Positions 34,871 through 43,243 of a stretch of 64,000 nucleotides of DNA are shown here, piece by piece. Position 1 is the stretch's first letter. The number at the start of each line of letters is the position of its first letter. Position numbers and translations under genes: made by a program. The stretch is from Pancytospora philotis. Taxonomy: Eukaryota; Microsporidia. The DNA is taken from contig JALRLY010000266.1 in the NCBI GenBank assembly GCA_023647555.1, positions 1 through 64,000 of the forward strand, given 5' to 3'. The notes beneath the pieces are model-generated. The model was given only the letters and a program-made list of their open reading frames with translations. It did no database searches and was not told the DNA's origin.

Positions 34871-35872
34871 ATGCACGTGGATGCGATAAATCGGCAGCCC
34901 TTCATGTCTGACCCGATGCGCCGGTACGAGCTCGTGCGCCACCCGTTCATCGTCGATAGTAGGGAACAGGCCCGGCTTGCCAAAATCGGAGATGGCTTCG
35001 AGCTGCGCTTCGGCACGCGCGCCACATCGAAGCGTGTCCGATCCAGCGCTGCCTCGGAGGGCAAGAACTACATAGAGCTGGAGCTGCTGGACGGCATGCT
35101 CTCGGTCATAGGCGAAACGGACCGGCTCAGTGTCTTCGAGGACCCCGCTGATTTTGTGGTGCCGCTGTCGGACAGATCGCGCGACTTCTACGACGAGCTG
35201 CACGCGGTTCTTGCGGGCGACGATCTGGAGGCGCTGTGCCGGCTTGCGGGCGAGTCGACCTCCAGGCCGTTCCCGGAGTTCGCGGTCCCGCTGACCACGA
35301 CGAGTGCGCATGCTGAGAACTTCAAGTCCACTGCGGCCGGCAAGCCCGATAAGAGCGTGCGCTGCCGCGTCGTCAGGTTCGGGGGCGAGATCCCCTCCGC
35401 GCCGCCCGCCGGGCTCGCTGAGTATCTCACCGGTGTGCTGGGCGCGGACGGCTACGAGGTGCAGCGCACTGCGCTCGCCGCGCTGTTTGCCCGGCTGCCG
35501 GTTGCCAAGTACGCGCAGATCGAAGGAGAGTATCTTATGCTGCCCGAGGCCGACCGTGCGCTTTTCCGGCAGACCTACCTCAAGAAGAGCATCGGGATGC
35601 ACTGCTTCTACTACTCGTCCGGGCCGTGGCGGCACTGCTGGGTGCGATTCGGCTACGACCCGAGCGCGCACAGGGAGAACTACCGCCACCAGACGCTCTA
35701 TCTGGAGAACAACCACCGGCTGTTGCAGCTCACGCAGTTTCCGGAGATCATCGATGAGGTCGAGCGGAACATCGACTGGTACGTGACGAAGGTGTGCGAC
35801 CCGGTCGACGGGTTCCTCTCCGAGGCGCTGCGCAAGCTCATTGCATATCGGCTCAACGTACTGGAGCAGTGA
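34871..35872 (+). CDS. TFC1: TFIIIC subunit tau95-like (GTF3C5/Tfc1), 333 aa
   Basis: The ATG at 34871 is used. The N-terminus RYELVRHPFIVDSREQARLA KIGDG fits the family's first strands. The key block is YLKKSIGMHCFYYSSGPWRH CWVRFGYDPSAHRENYRHQT, matching the TFIIIC subunit 5 signature (LPxxAYxFxxGPWRxxWxRFGYDPR). Upstream IQRTALAALFARLPVAKYAQ IEGEY corresponds to the (R)LFxxRPIWSR-type segment. It should bind the A-box of tRNA genes within TFIIIC. At 333 residues it is roughly half of yeast tau95 (649); the acidic C-terminal tail is missing. Another TFIIIC subunit candidate lies at 46312-48672. Confidence 0.8.
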   Translation: MHVDAINRQPFMSDPMRRYELVRHPFIVDSREQARLAKIGDGFELRFGTRATSKRVRSSAASEGKNYIELELLDGMLSVIGETDRLSVFEDPADFVVPLSDRSRDFYDELHAVLAGDDLEALCRLAGESTSRPFPEFAVPLTTTSAHAENFKSTAAGKPDKSVRCRVVRFGGEIPSAPPAGLAEYLTGVLGADGYEVQRTALAALFARLPVAKYAQIEGEYLMLPEADRALFRQTYLKKSIGMHCFYYSSGPWRHCWVRFGYDPSAHRENYRHQTLYLENNHRLLQLTQFPEIIDEVERNIDWYVTKVCDPVDGFLSEALRKLIAYRLNVLEQ

Positions 35873-36382
35873 AGGGGATGCCCTTGGCTGGGGAGGCGCT
35901 GTTGTGTAGGCAAAATGCCGTGGCTATTCGTTAGCTCGTTTGATTCACTAATTAAATAGTTATTTTTTATTTTGTTCAGTGCACTGTCTATGAAGCCATT
36001 GTTCCAAGTGATACGAACGATTGGCCGATATTGTGTGTATGAATTACAAACAACAGCTCAAGTCTTGGAAATGCGCTGTTGAAGACTTGGAAATGCGCTG
36101 TTGAAGACTTGGAAATGCGCTGTTGAAGACTTGGAAATGCGCTGTTGAAGACTTGGAAATGCGCTGTTGAAGACTTGGAAATGCGCTGTTGAAGACTTGA
36201 AAATGCGCCGCTAAATGCATTCTGTGCTCATTTTAGCCGCGATAGCGAAGCATCGTGAATCAATCACTACTAGCCCGAATGGTTAAACGAGACCCATTAA
36301 AACAAGAATACAGCAAAACCACCAAACATCCCCTCAAACCAACTAAAGTTGTAGCAGCAAATTTAATTAAAATCGGACAGAT
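35873..36382. other. Convergent intergenic region with a minisatellite
   Basis: It lies between two converging genes. Apart from the tandem repeat at 36059-36212, the sequence is A/T-rich with no supported gene. Confidence 0.5.
36059..36212. repeat. 22-bp minisatellite, seven copies
   Basis: A 22-base unit containing CTTGGAAATGCGCTGTT preceded by GAAGA is repeated head to tail. The first copy is slightly altered, copies 2-6 appear identical by eye, and the seventh is degenerate. It does not preserve a reading frame (22 is not a multiple of three). Confidence 0.9.
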
Positions 36383-39300
36383 TCAGTGACCCAAGACCGC
36401 ATCAAAGATGCCCATGGCCTCCGACCACGTGAAGCCGGCCATGTCGAGCACAGCCCGCTGCAGGGAGGGCTCCATGTGGAAGAACTCAAGAAGGAGCCGC
36501 TCCGACGTAACGCCTCTGCACTCGATATTGACATGGCCCTCGGGGCTGAGGTAGTTCTGCGCGTTGATGCCGCAGGTGTCGGGCACGTGGAAGGCGATGG
36601 CGCCCTGGAGAATGGCCGAGCGGCTCGGCGGAATGGGGCACACGACGGATGCGATGTTGTTCGATATGTGCACGGAGGCGTACGTATTGGAGCGCCGGCA
36701 GAAGGTACCGGTGGCAGAGTACAGCCCAGTGGTGTTCGCGCGGATCTCCGCCCGCTTGATCAGCCGCGAGCCGTTTCCAGAGGCGAGATACAGCGGAGAG
36801 TAGGTGTAAACGTGGTGCGTGCCCAGGCTGTCGTATACGACCAGGCTGAGCTGGTCCGCACCAGCGGCCGTGTCGCCGCGCGCAGCGTTTCCGGCTTGCG
36901 CCCTGAGCATGATGCCCTGGACAGAGCGTGCCAAGCTGATCGGCTCGCTCTGCGAGAGCAGGTGGATGCGGAGAGGATCGCGCGGGCGCAGGAAGAAGAA
37001 GCGCAGGCCCTTGTTGAGATCGAGCGCGGCGATGAAGTTCTCCACAACGAAAAGGTCCACGGTGAGCAGCGCGATCTCGTTGCGGCCCACCGCCTGGATG
37101 CCGCCGATCGCGCCCGTGGCCGTCACACCCACCGTCGTATCGACCTCGTAGACCATGAGCCGCGTGCCCACACACACCGCAAGGAGGCCGCGCACCTCCG
37201 CCGCGCTCAGGCACGGGGCCCGCAGACTCTCGGCGGCAATCAGCGCGAGCTTCTTGTTGACCAGCGGCCGGCGCGGGTCGGGCACGATGTCGCGCACGGC
37301 GTACACCAGAATCCGGCCCTTGACCGCCTTCTCCTCGCCCTCCGGGAACGCTGTGCAGACGACCACAAGCCCGGCCTGGAAGAGGCACATGTCGCAGACC
37401 AGCTCGTTCTCGTCCAGCGGCAGGCTGTGCAGCAGCGTATAGGCGCTGTTGTAAAGCTCCAAATGGTAGCGCAGCGTCCTTCCGAGGACCAGCGGGCCCG
37501 ACGAGAAGTCCGGCTCCAGCCCGATCGGCTCGGAGATGGGCGGGCAGCCGGGCCCGTTCGACATGTGGACCATCGGAATGAACGGCTCGTATTTGAAGGG
37601 GACGCTCTTGGCCACTGCCACGACGGACGATCCGCCCGTCGACACCGAAAATCGCGGCTGTGGCCTGTTGGGCTCCATGTCGCTGATCACCCTCCCGTCG
37701 CTCATGTCCTCGTTGAGCTTCCCGGCCACCAGGACCGGCTCGACTCCGGGCATGTTTTCCTTCTGGGCCGATGCATCGTTTGACTGGCTATTCGGGACCG
37801 CAGGCGACACCGTGCTGTCTGCAGGCTCGATGTCCGTCTCGCGAAGGATCACATCGCAGTCGTAGCGCGTCGACGGCCCGCCAGGCAGCCTGGTCTTGAT
37901 CAGGCTGCCGCGGTGCACGAAGTAGAAGTGCTCAGCGTCTGCCACGCCGTGTGAGAATCGGCAGTTGCACTGGTGCATAAACAGCCCGCCGCGCGTGAAC
38001 AGCATGTAAGGCGTGCGCGAGCGGATGTAAACGCACGAGCCCATATCGAAGAGGCTCCTCTGGTTGTCGAACGCCAGGTACTTCGGGACAAAGACCTTGC
38101 GCATGTAGCCGCCAACGAGTCGGTACACGTACAGCTGCTGCGCCGTCCTGATCAGAACAAGCGGGTAGACATCGCTCCTCACCAGCACCTCCACCACGTC
38201 GGCGCGCTCCTTGGCGGCGCCCTCGTGCTGCTTCTCTACCTCCTCGAACATCTGCGGCGCGACCACCGGCTCGTTGTAGAGCATGTTGGGAAATGCATAA
38301 AAGCTGCTGTTCGAAAACACAATTTTGTTCATGCAGAGCGACACGAGCACAGCGGCGGACGCGGTGGTGTAGAAAAGAAGGTCCTGGTCGATGCTGAAGC
38401 TCGCCACACCGCTGGCGGTGTAGACAGGCGCTGCGCCTTCGCTAACGATTAGCATGCCGGCGCTGAGCGAGGCAGCGTACCGCGGCTGCTTCTCAGAGCA
38501 CCCCGTGAGCACCGCCTGCTTCGTGGTGCCGTCGCAGACGACCACCGCGCCGTTTTCTATGGCCAGCGTGGCAGGGTTGAAGGGGAGCCTGGCCTTCTCG
38601 AGTGCCTGGAAGTGTATCACGCTGCTGCTGAACAGGATCTTCCTCGAGGCCGTGAGCACCAGCCCGTTGCTCTGCACCGACAGATTGCTGACGAGCCCGG
38701 CGTGGTGGAGCACAGCCCTCAGTTCCAAATGCTCTGTGCTTGCAAGAATGTCCGATGCGGTGGTGCTCTCTAGGAGCCCCTTGTTAGTGGCCGCTGCATC
38801 GCTCAGCTGCACATGCGCACGGAAGCTGTAGAGCGCAGTGGACGCCTCGACAGAGCCTATCAAAAGCTGCCCGCCGTGCGCGGCCATGCAGGCTGGAACG
38901 GTGGAGACCCCCTCGAGGTACACGGCTGCCTTGGTGATCCGCTTGGCCCCGTACTCGAACTCGACTCTGTACGCCCGTCCGTCGCCGTTCACCAGATGCA
39001 TCACGTCGCCGTCGAACGCGGCGCACGGATTCTCGAGCGCGATCGTGCCAAGCGGCGTCTCGGCCGCGACGTACACGACAGAGGCGTGCGGCGGCGGGAG
39101 GGTCTCGCCGAGCACGAGCGTGTACACGTCGCGCTTGAAGCGGACCTGGATGAAGCTGCGGTGGAAGAACACGATGAACCGGCTGTGCGTGCACACGCCG
39201 ATGATGCCGTCGACCAGCTCGAAGTCCTCGACCACCTCGGCGCCGTCCACAGCGAGCAGGGCGCAGCGGGTCAGGGGCGGCGCGCGCCACACGATCAGCA

Positions 39301-39769
39301 GCGTGGGGATGTAGTTCTCCAGGAAGACCACGTGCTCGGCGCCGCAAATGCCGATCTCGTGGAATTTGATCGTCTGGTGCGTGCTGGACGCACAGGAGAA
39401 GACGGTCATGCCCGCCTCGTCCCAGACCATCACGAGATTGCGCTCGCCGGCCGCCCCGCTGGTCGCGCCCCTGCTCGCGCTCGTGCTGTGCGCGTCCATC
39501 GCACCGCCGCGCACCATCCGCAGCGCAACGGGCTCGAACTCGTACGTCATCTGCACGAGCTTGTTCCCGCTGAACAGCACGGCGATCTCCCGCGCGCCGA
39601 TTTTCTTGATGTCGAGGATGCGCTCGTAGAAGTACTTCTCGGCTATGAGGTTGAAGCGGTGGTCGTACAGCCGCAGCGTGGAGTGGTGGTGCGCCACTAT
39701 GAAGTCATCGGTGAGCAGCGCGTGGCTCACGGGGGAGGATAGCACGGATTCGCTGTACAGATAGTCCAT
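36383..39769 (-). CDS. CFT1: Cleavage and polyadenylation factor subunit CPSF160/Cft1-like, 1128 aa
   Basis: The ATG at 39769 follows ACACCCCAGCG, with AAATTTTA just upstream on the minus strand. The N-terminal propeller begins VSHALLTDDFIVAHHHSTLR and LIAEKYFYERILDIKKI. The best diagnostic block is near residues 775-870: ENELVCDMCLFQAGLVVVCT, EKAVKGRILVYAVRDIVPDP, RRPLVNKKLALIAAESLRAP and EVRGLLAVCVGTRLMVYEVD, the family pattern (V)GTAxxxGEDxxxxGRIxVFEVxxVVPxPGxPxTxxKLK. It is a triple beta-propeller scaffold recognising the polyadenylation signal region in pre-mRNA 3'-end formation. It is shorter than yeast Cft1 (1357) and human CPSF160 (1443). Rse1/SF3B3 and DDB1 share the fold and are less likely alternatives. 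Confidence 0.8.
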   Translation of the reverse strand: MDYLYSESVLSSPVSHALLTDDFIVAHHHSTLRLYDHRFNLIAEKYFYERILDIKKIGAREIAVLFSGNKLVQMTYEFEPVALRMVRGGAMDAHSTSASRGATSGAAGERNLVMVWDEAGMTVFSCASSTHQTIKFHEIGICGAEHVVFLENYIPTLLIVWRAPPLTRCALLAVDGAEVVEDFELVDGIIGVCTHSRFIVFFHRSFIQVRFKRDVYTLVLGETLPPPHASVVYVAAETPLGTIALENPCAAFDGDVMHLVNGDGRAYRVEFEYGAKRITKAAVYLEGVSTVPACMAAHGGQLLIGSVEASTALYSFRAHVQLSDAAATNKGLLESTTASDILASTEHLELRAVLHHAGLVSNLSVQSNGLVLTASRKILFSSSVIHFQALEKARLPFNPATLAIENGAVVVCDGTTKQAVLTGCSEKQPRYAASLSAGMLIVSEGAAPVYTASGVASFSIDQDLLFYTTASAAVLVSLCMNKIVFSNSSFYAFPNMLYNEPVVAPQMFEEVEKQHEGAAKERADVVEVLVRSDVYPLVLIRTAQQLYVYRLVGGYMRKVFVPKYLAFDNQRSLFDMGSCVYIRSRTPYMLFTRGGLFMHQCNCRFSHGVADAEHFYFVHRGSLIKTRLPGGPSTRYDCDVILRETDIEPADSTVSPAVPNSQSNDASAQKENMPGVEPVLVAGKLNEDMSDGRVISDMEPNRPQPRFSVSTGGSSVVAVAKSVPFKYEPFIPMVHMSNGPGCPPISEPIGLEPDFSSGPLVLGRTLRYHLELYNSAYTLLHSLPLDENELVCDMCLFQAGLVVVCTAFPEGEEKAVKGRILVYAVRDIVPDPRRPLVNKKLALIAAESLRAPCLSAAEVRGLLAVCVGTRLMVYEVDTTVGVTATGAIGGIQAVGRNEIALLTVDLFVVENFIAALDLNKGLRFFFLRPRDPLRIHLLSQSEPISLARSVQGIMLRAQAGNAARGDTAAGADQLSLVVYDSLGTHHVYTYSPLYLASGNGSRLIKRAEIRANTTGLYSATGTFCRRSNTYASVHISNNIASVVCPIPPSRSAILQGAIAFHVPDTCGINAQNYLSPEGHVNIECRGVTSERLLLEFFHMEPSLQRAVLDMAGFTWSEAMGIFDAVLGH

Positions 39770-39793
39770 CGCTGGGGTGTAAAATTTGTGGGC
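39770..39793 (-). promoter_or_regulatory. AAATTT plus CCCC signal of the CPSF160 gene
   Basis: On the minus strand CACAAATTTTACACCCCAGC precedes the ATG at 39769 directly. Confidence 0.6.
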
Positions 39794-40056
39794 GCTTCAG
39801 GGCGCTGCGTTAGGGCCAGAGCTCGGCAAGCGCCGCAGCGCTTGTCCTATGCTGAGCATTAAACTGGTATAAACGCTCTATAGGCCATCTTGTCTCATGC
39901 GTATAGCAGGAGCGTTTATTTGCAAATTGCAGTTGAACTATTGGTTAGGTAGGATGCATCAGCGCTTGTAAAACGTAAATTTACGCTGCTTGCCTTTAAA
40001 AACAGCCACCGTCCAAAAAATTAAAATAACTGCAAAATAGCACTGTATAAATTCAT

Positions 40057-40809
40057 TCATTCAAGACGCTCCTTGGCCTCTGTCGTTAGGCCAGAGTAGG
40101 TGAGGAAGTAGACACCACCGTCCCTTTCCAGCTCCTCGGGGTGCGCAAGCACAGCGCTGCCTTTGCTGACAATCCGCCGCTTGAAGTAGCAGCAGTCAAA
40201 CACAACGGTCTCGTACTCGCCGCCCTCGCCGCAGTGGTTGGTGCCGTACTTCGAGGGATTTCTGTCAAAGTACGCCAGTATGTCGGGCAGCGTCATCCCA
40301 AGGCACTCTTTCCTGAGCTCCGAGCTCGCGATCTTCACGATGCGTGCATCCAACCCGGCAGCGATCATCTCCTCCAGCAGCTCGCGCTGGTTTCTCTCCC
40401 AGAGCGGGGCGAGCGACGCCACGCCGAGCCGTCGGCAGACGTCCTCGACGCGGTTCTTCTGGTAGCGCGAGAGAATCGCGCCGGAGCACACTGCGTCGAA
40501 GTCGAGCTCGGCGCGCACGCCCGAGAGCGCAGCGTAGAGATCCTCGACCTCGTCCCCGGGCGTGGTCTCGTAGCCGAGCTGCGTGTTGGCCGATACGCAC
40601 GCGGTGCTGCAGATGAAGAGCGGGCAGCCGAAGCACTCGCCCAGCAGCGCAGCGACCTCGCTGCCCACGGTCTGGTACATGTACGAGTCGGAGTACGCCT
40701 CCGTCGTCCTCATGTGCACCAGTGCAACGAGCTCGTGGCCGTCGTCCGTGCACCGGCCCACCGAGTGGATGCTGTCCTTCCCGCCGCTGACGAGCGCCAC
40801 GAATTTCAT
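40057..40809 (-). CDS. DPH6: Diphthine-ammonia ligase (DPH6), 250 aa
   Basis: The start is the ATG at 40809, preceded by CACAAAATTTCGCGGC on the minus strand. Residues 1-13 (MKFVALVSGGKDS) hold the PP-loop SGGKDS that binds ATP in the adenine-nucleotide alpha-hydrolase superfamily. Further family blocks are HELVALVHMRT, YMYQTVGSEVAALLGECFGC, PLF, DEVEDLYAALSGV, VCSGAILSRYQKNRVEDVCR RLG, LAPLWERNQRELLEEMIAAG and the C-terminal NHCGEGGEYETVVFDC. It catalyses the last step of diphthamide formation on elongation factor 2, using ATP and ammonia. The length matches the catalytic domain alone; the yeast enzyme carries two extra RidA-like domains absent here. Confidence 0.93.
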   Translation of the reverse strand: MKFVALVSGGKDSIHSVGRCTDDGHELVALVHMRTTEAYSDSYMYQTVGSEVAALLGECFGCPLFICSTACVSANTQLGYETTPGDEVEDLYAALSGVRAELDFDAVCSGAILSRYQKNRVEDVCRRLGVASLAPLWERNQRELLEEMIAAGLDARIVKIASSELRKECLGMTLPDILAYFDRNPSKYGTNHCGEGGEYETVVFDCCYFKRRIVSKGSAVLAHPEELERDGGVYFLTYSGLTTEAKERLE

Positions 40810-41036
40810 GCCGCGAAATTTTGTGTAACTGAAAGCATGCGCCGGTGCGATTGTCGCTGCGGGGCTTCAATGAGTATTTGTACTTAACTGCATGCATAAA
40901 GCTGTTAGTTGGATGCACTGCATGTATATTAGATGGTCTTTAGCAGAGCGATTCAACAGCGAGTTTCTTTGATCGACTGATACGCTGATGGCAGGGCCAG
41001 CATGCCGCATATTTATTTAATCCATTACCATACCCC

Positions 41037-41807
41037 ATGCCTGTTGTCGAGCATCAATTGGCTCTCGAATCTCGCGAATTTATATTAAAAAATCAGCCGC
41101 CGCGCATGGACGTAGAAATTTGCATGCACCGCAACCGCGCCGGCGACGTCTGCACGGACTGCGGGCTGTGCGGCGCCGACGCCGTGTATGCCGACCAGCC
41201 TGGGTGCGCACAGCGGCGCGCGCAGCCACAGAGGCCGCTCCGCTTTTCCATCAAGCGCGGAATGCCGGAGCAGCACAGGGCCGTCGCGAGGATCCTCGAG
41301 CCGCTCGGGCTTGCGTGTTATGCCGGCCAGGCGCGGCATCTGCTAGAGACCGCAGACTTCAAGATGCGGCTCTGCTGCGAGGACAAGGTCTGTGTGGTGC
41401 TCTACCACATCTGCCTGCTGGACGGATGCCCGCTGGCGCTCGAGGACATCCTCCCGTTCTCCAAGCTGAGCAGGCCGCGGCTCCTGAGAGCGCACAGGAA
41501 CGCATTCAAGTACGAGCCGGTCCCGGCAGTGTATGGCAGCGCGGTGTACAGCAGAGTGCAGCGCCTCGTGGCTGCTCTGGGCGTATCCTCGTCGTTCAGG
41601 CTTGATGGACTGGAAGCGTTAACAGCGCGCTTTCCATCGGCTAGCGCATCGGATCTGTGCTTTGCAGCCTTTCTGCACGCAGCTACCAGCAAATACACCT
41701 TCGTCGCGCTGGACATAGTGCCGCCCACCCGCAAAGAGAGAATAAGAAAGCTCGTCCTGAAGCTCAAGGCGGCAAATGTGCTAGCAACCGGGGACTCTAC
41801 CCCATAA
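41037..41807 (+). CDS. TFIIB-family zinc-ribbon transcription factor, 256 aa
   Basis: Two starts are possible: ATG at 41037, preceded by TACCCC, or ATG at 41106, preceded by AATTTATATTAAAA. The second would give 233 residues with the ribbon near the N-terminus. From about residue 29 the ribbon reads CMHRNRAGDVCTDCG, a C-x1-H-x7-C-x2-C type like TFIIB/Brf1. Residues about 75-255 look like cyclin folds: AVARILEPLGLACYAGQARH, VCVVLYHICLLDGCPLALED ILPF, FKYEPVPAVYGSAVYSRVQR, LVAALGVSSSFRLDGLEALT and SDLCFAAFLHAATSKYTFVA. The protein is divergent; TFIIB, Brf1 or Rrn7 cannot be separated by eye. It is flanked by other general transcription genes. Confidence 0.65.
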   Translation: MPVVEHQLALESREFILKNQPPRMDVEICMHRNRAGDVCTDCGLCGADAVYADQPGCAQRRAQPQRPLRFSIKRGMPEQHRAVARILEPLGLACYAGQARHLLETADFKMRLCCEDKVCVVLYHICLLDGCPLALEDILPFSKLSRPRLLRAHRNAFKYEPVPAVYGSAVYSRVQRLVAALGVSSSFRLDGLEALTARFPSASASDLCFAAFLHAATSKYTFVALDIVPPTRKERIRKLVLKLKAANVLATGDSTP

Positions 41808-41887
41808 AAGCTTCACCGAGTGGTGTTTACCCGCCATTCCCAAACGCGTGTTGTATCCTGGCAAAGAAGGAATTTTTTGCCGTCCCG

Positions 41888-43171
41888 ATGGTGAAGCTGG
41901 TCATCTTCGGAGCTAGCGGCGATCTGACCAGGCGGAAGCTCGTCCCAGCGCTCAGCGAGATTGCAGTCCCGGGGCTGGAGATCATCGCGTATGCCCGCTC
42001 GCCGCTCGAGAACACCTACCACGACATGCTCAGGGAGTCTCACGAGTACACCGAGGAATTCCTCAGCTCGGTGCGGTACATAGCCGGGGCATACGACAGG
42101 CTGGACGGACTGGCAGACGTACTGGACGAGGACACCGTGTGCTACCTCTCGCTCCCGCCGCACACCTACGCTGGCATCCTCGAGCAGCTCGCGCGCTACA
42201 AGCTCAGGGCCGTAGGCGTGGAGAAGCCGTTCGGCACGAGTCTCGAGGCGTTCAGCGAGATCTCGCAGCACTGCAAAGGGAACGTGTGCTTCATCGATCA
42301 CTATCTGCTGAAGCCCGCCACGCTCGCGCTGCCGCGGATCCTCGCCGGTGACCGAGGCATCGCCAACGTGCTGGACAGAAAGTACGTCAGTCGCGTCGAG
42401 GCGTACTTCAACGAGAGCATAGGCATAGAGGGCAGGGCGTCATACGACAGCATCGGGTGCATCAAGGATGTCATCCAGAACCACCTCGTTGTGTGCCTGG
42501 CCGTGCTGCTGGCATCTGCCCAGACCGGGGCCGCAGAGACAAGGCCCTCCACGCGCGCAGAGATCGAGCGTTGCATGGCGATCGATGCCGCACGTAGCCT
42601 TTGCGGGCAGTACCGCGGATACACGGAAGAAATTGAGAGCAGCAGCGCGACTGAGACATTCGCGTGTCTTCCGCTTGCCATTGATACTCCGGCCTGGAGG
42701 GGCGTCCCGTTTGTTCTGGCCGGCGGCAAGGCTCTGAAAGAGAAGCGTACTGCGGTTGTTTTCACGTTGAGGGCGGATGCACATGATGAGATACTCAACT
42801 CCTTGCTTCACAAAGATGACGCCGCAGAGACTAAGCACATTTCTGGTATGCAGCTGATCTTCAGCTTCGCGCCCGAGCCTGAGATTTCCTTAATCGTCTC
42901 CGCCGATGGGCAGGAGCAGAGGCATGTGCTCGTACCTTCCGCCGAGTTCAAGCGACTGGTGGCCGCGCACTACCGCGGCGGTGCCGACTACGGAATCGTG
43001 TTCACTGGTCTTCTGACTGGCGATGCCTTTCCACACTGCAACAACGAGGAGATACAGACGCTCTGGAAGCTCTTCGACCCGGTGCTGGGCGACAAGAGGC
43101 TCGATTTCACATATGAGCAGGGGGTCGCTTTCCCCGCTCCTGCCGAGAGTCTCGTCTGCTCTTTAGAGTAA
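41888..43171 (+). CDS. ZWF1: Glucose-6-phosphate 1-dehydrogenase, 427 aa
   Basis: The start is the ATG at 41888; upstream open sequence overlaps the preceding gene and has no good start. The Rossmann motif is MVKLVIFGASGDLTRRKLVP (GxxGDLxxRK). VEKPFGTS is the EKPFG motif. FIDHYLLKPA replaces the usual RIDHYLGKE, keeping the catalytic Asp-His-Tyr and the lysine but changing the flanking Arg, Gly and Glu. GIEGRASYDSIGCIKDVIQN HL matches the conserved GxxGRGGYFDxxGIIRDxxQNHL. It makes 6-phosphogluconolactone and NADPH, opening the pentose phosphate pathway. At 427 residues it is shorter than typical (about 480-515), with loss mainly in the C-terminal half. Confidence 0.92.
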   Translation: MVKLVIFGASGDLTRRKLVPALSEIAVPGLEIIAYARSPLENTYHDMLRESHEYTEEFLSSVRYIAGAYDRLDGLADVLDEDTVCYLSLPPHTYAGILEQLARYKLRAVGVEKPFGTSLEAFSEISQHCKGNVCFIDHYLLKPATLALPRILAGDRGIANVLDRKYVSRVEAYFNESIGIEGRASYDSIGCIKDVIQNHLVVCLAVLLASAQTGAAETRPSTRAEIERCMAIDAARSLCGQYRGYTEEIESSSATETFACLPLAIDTPAWRGVPFVLAGGKALKEKRTAVVFTLRADAHDEILNSLLHKDDAAETKHISGMQLIFSFAPEPEISLIVSADGQEQRHVLVPSAEFKRLVAAHYRGGADYGIVFTGLLTGDAFPHCNNEEIQTLWKLFDPVLGDKRLDFTYEQGVAFPAPAESLVCSLE

Positions 43172-43243
43172 ATTCATAGATGGAAGCCGCTTGGTAGTAT
43201 TAAAAACATTACAGTAATCGCTTTAAATTCACCGTTACAGCAA

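Noticed and set aside
36383..39769. Rse1/SF3B3 or DDB1 as identity of the large propeller
   Set aside because: The VPDP(R)RPLVNKKL block following the GRILVYAV strand fits CPSF160/Cft1 better.
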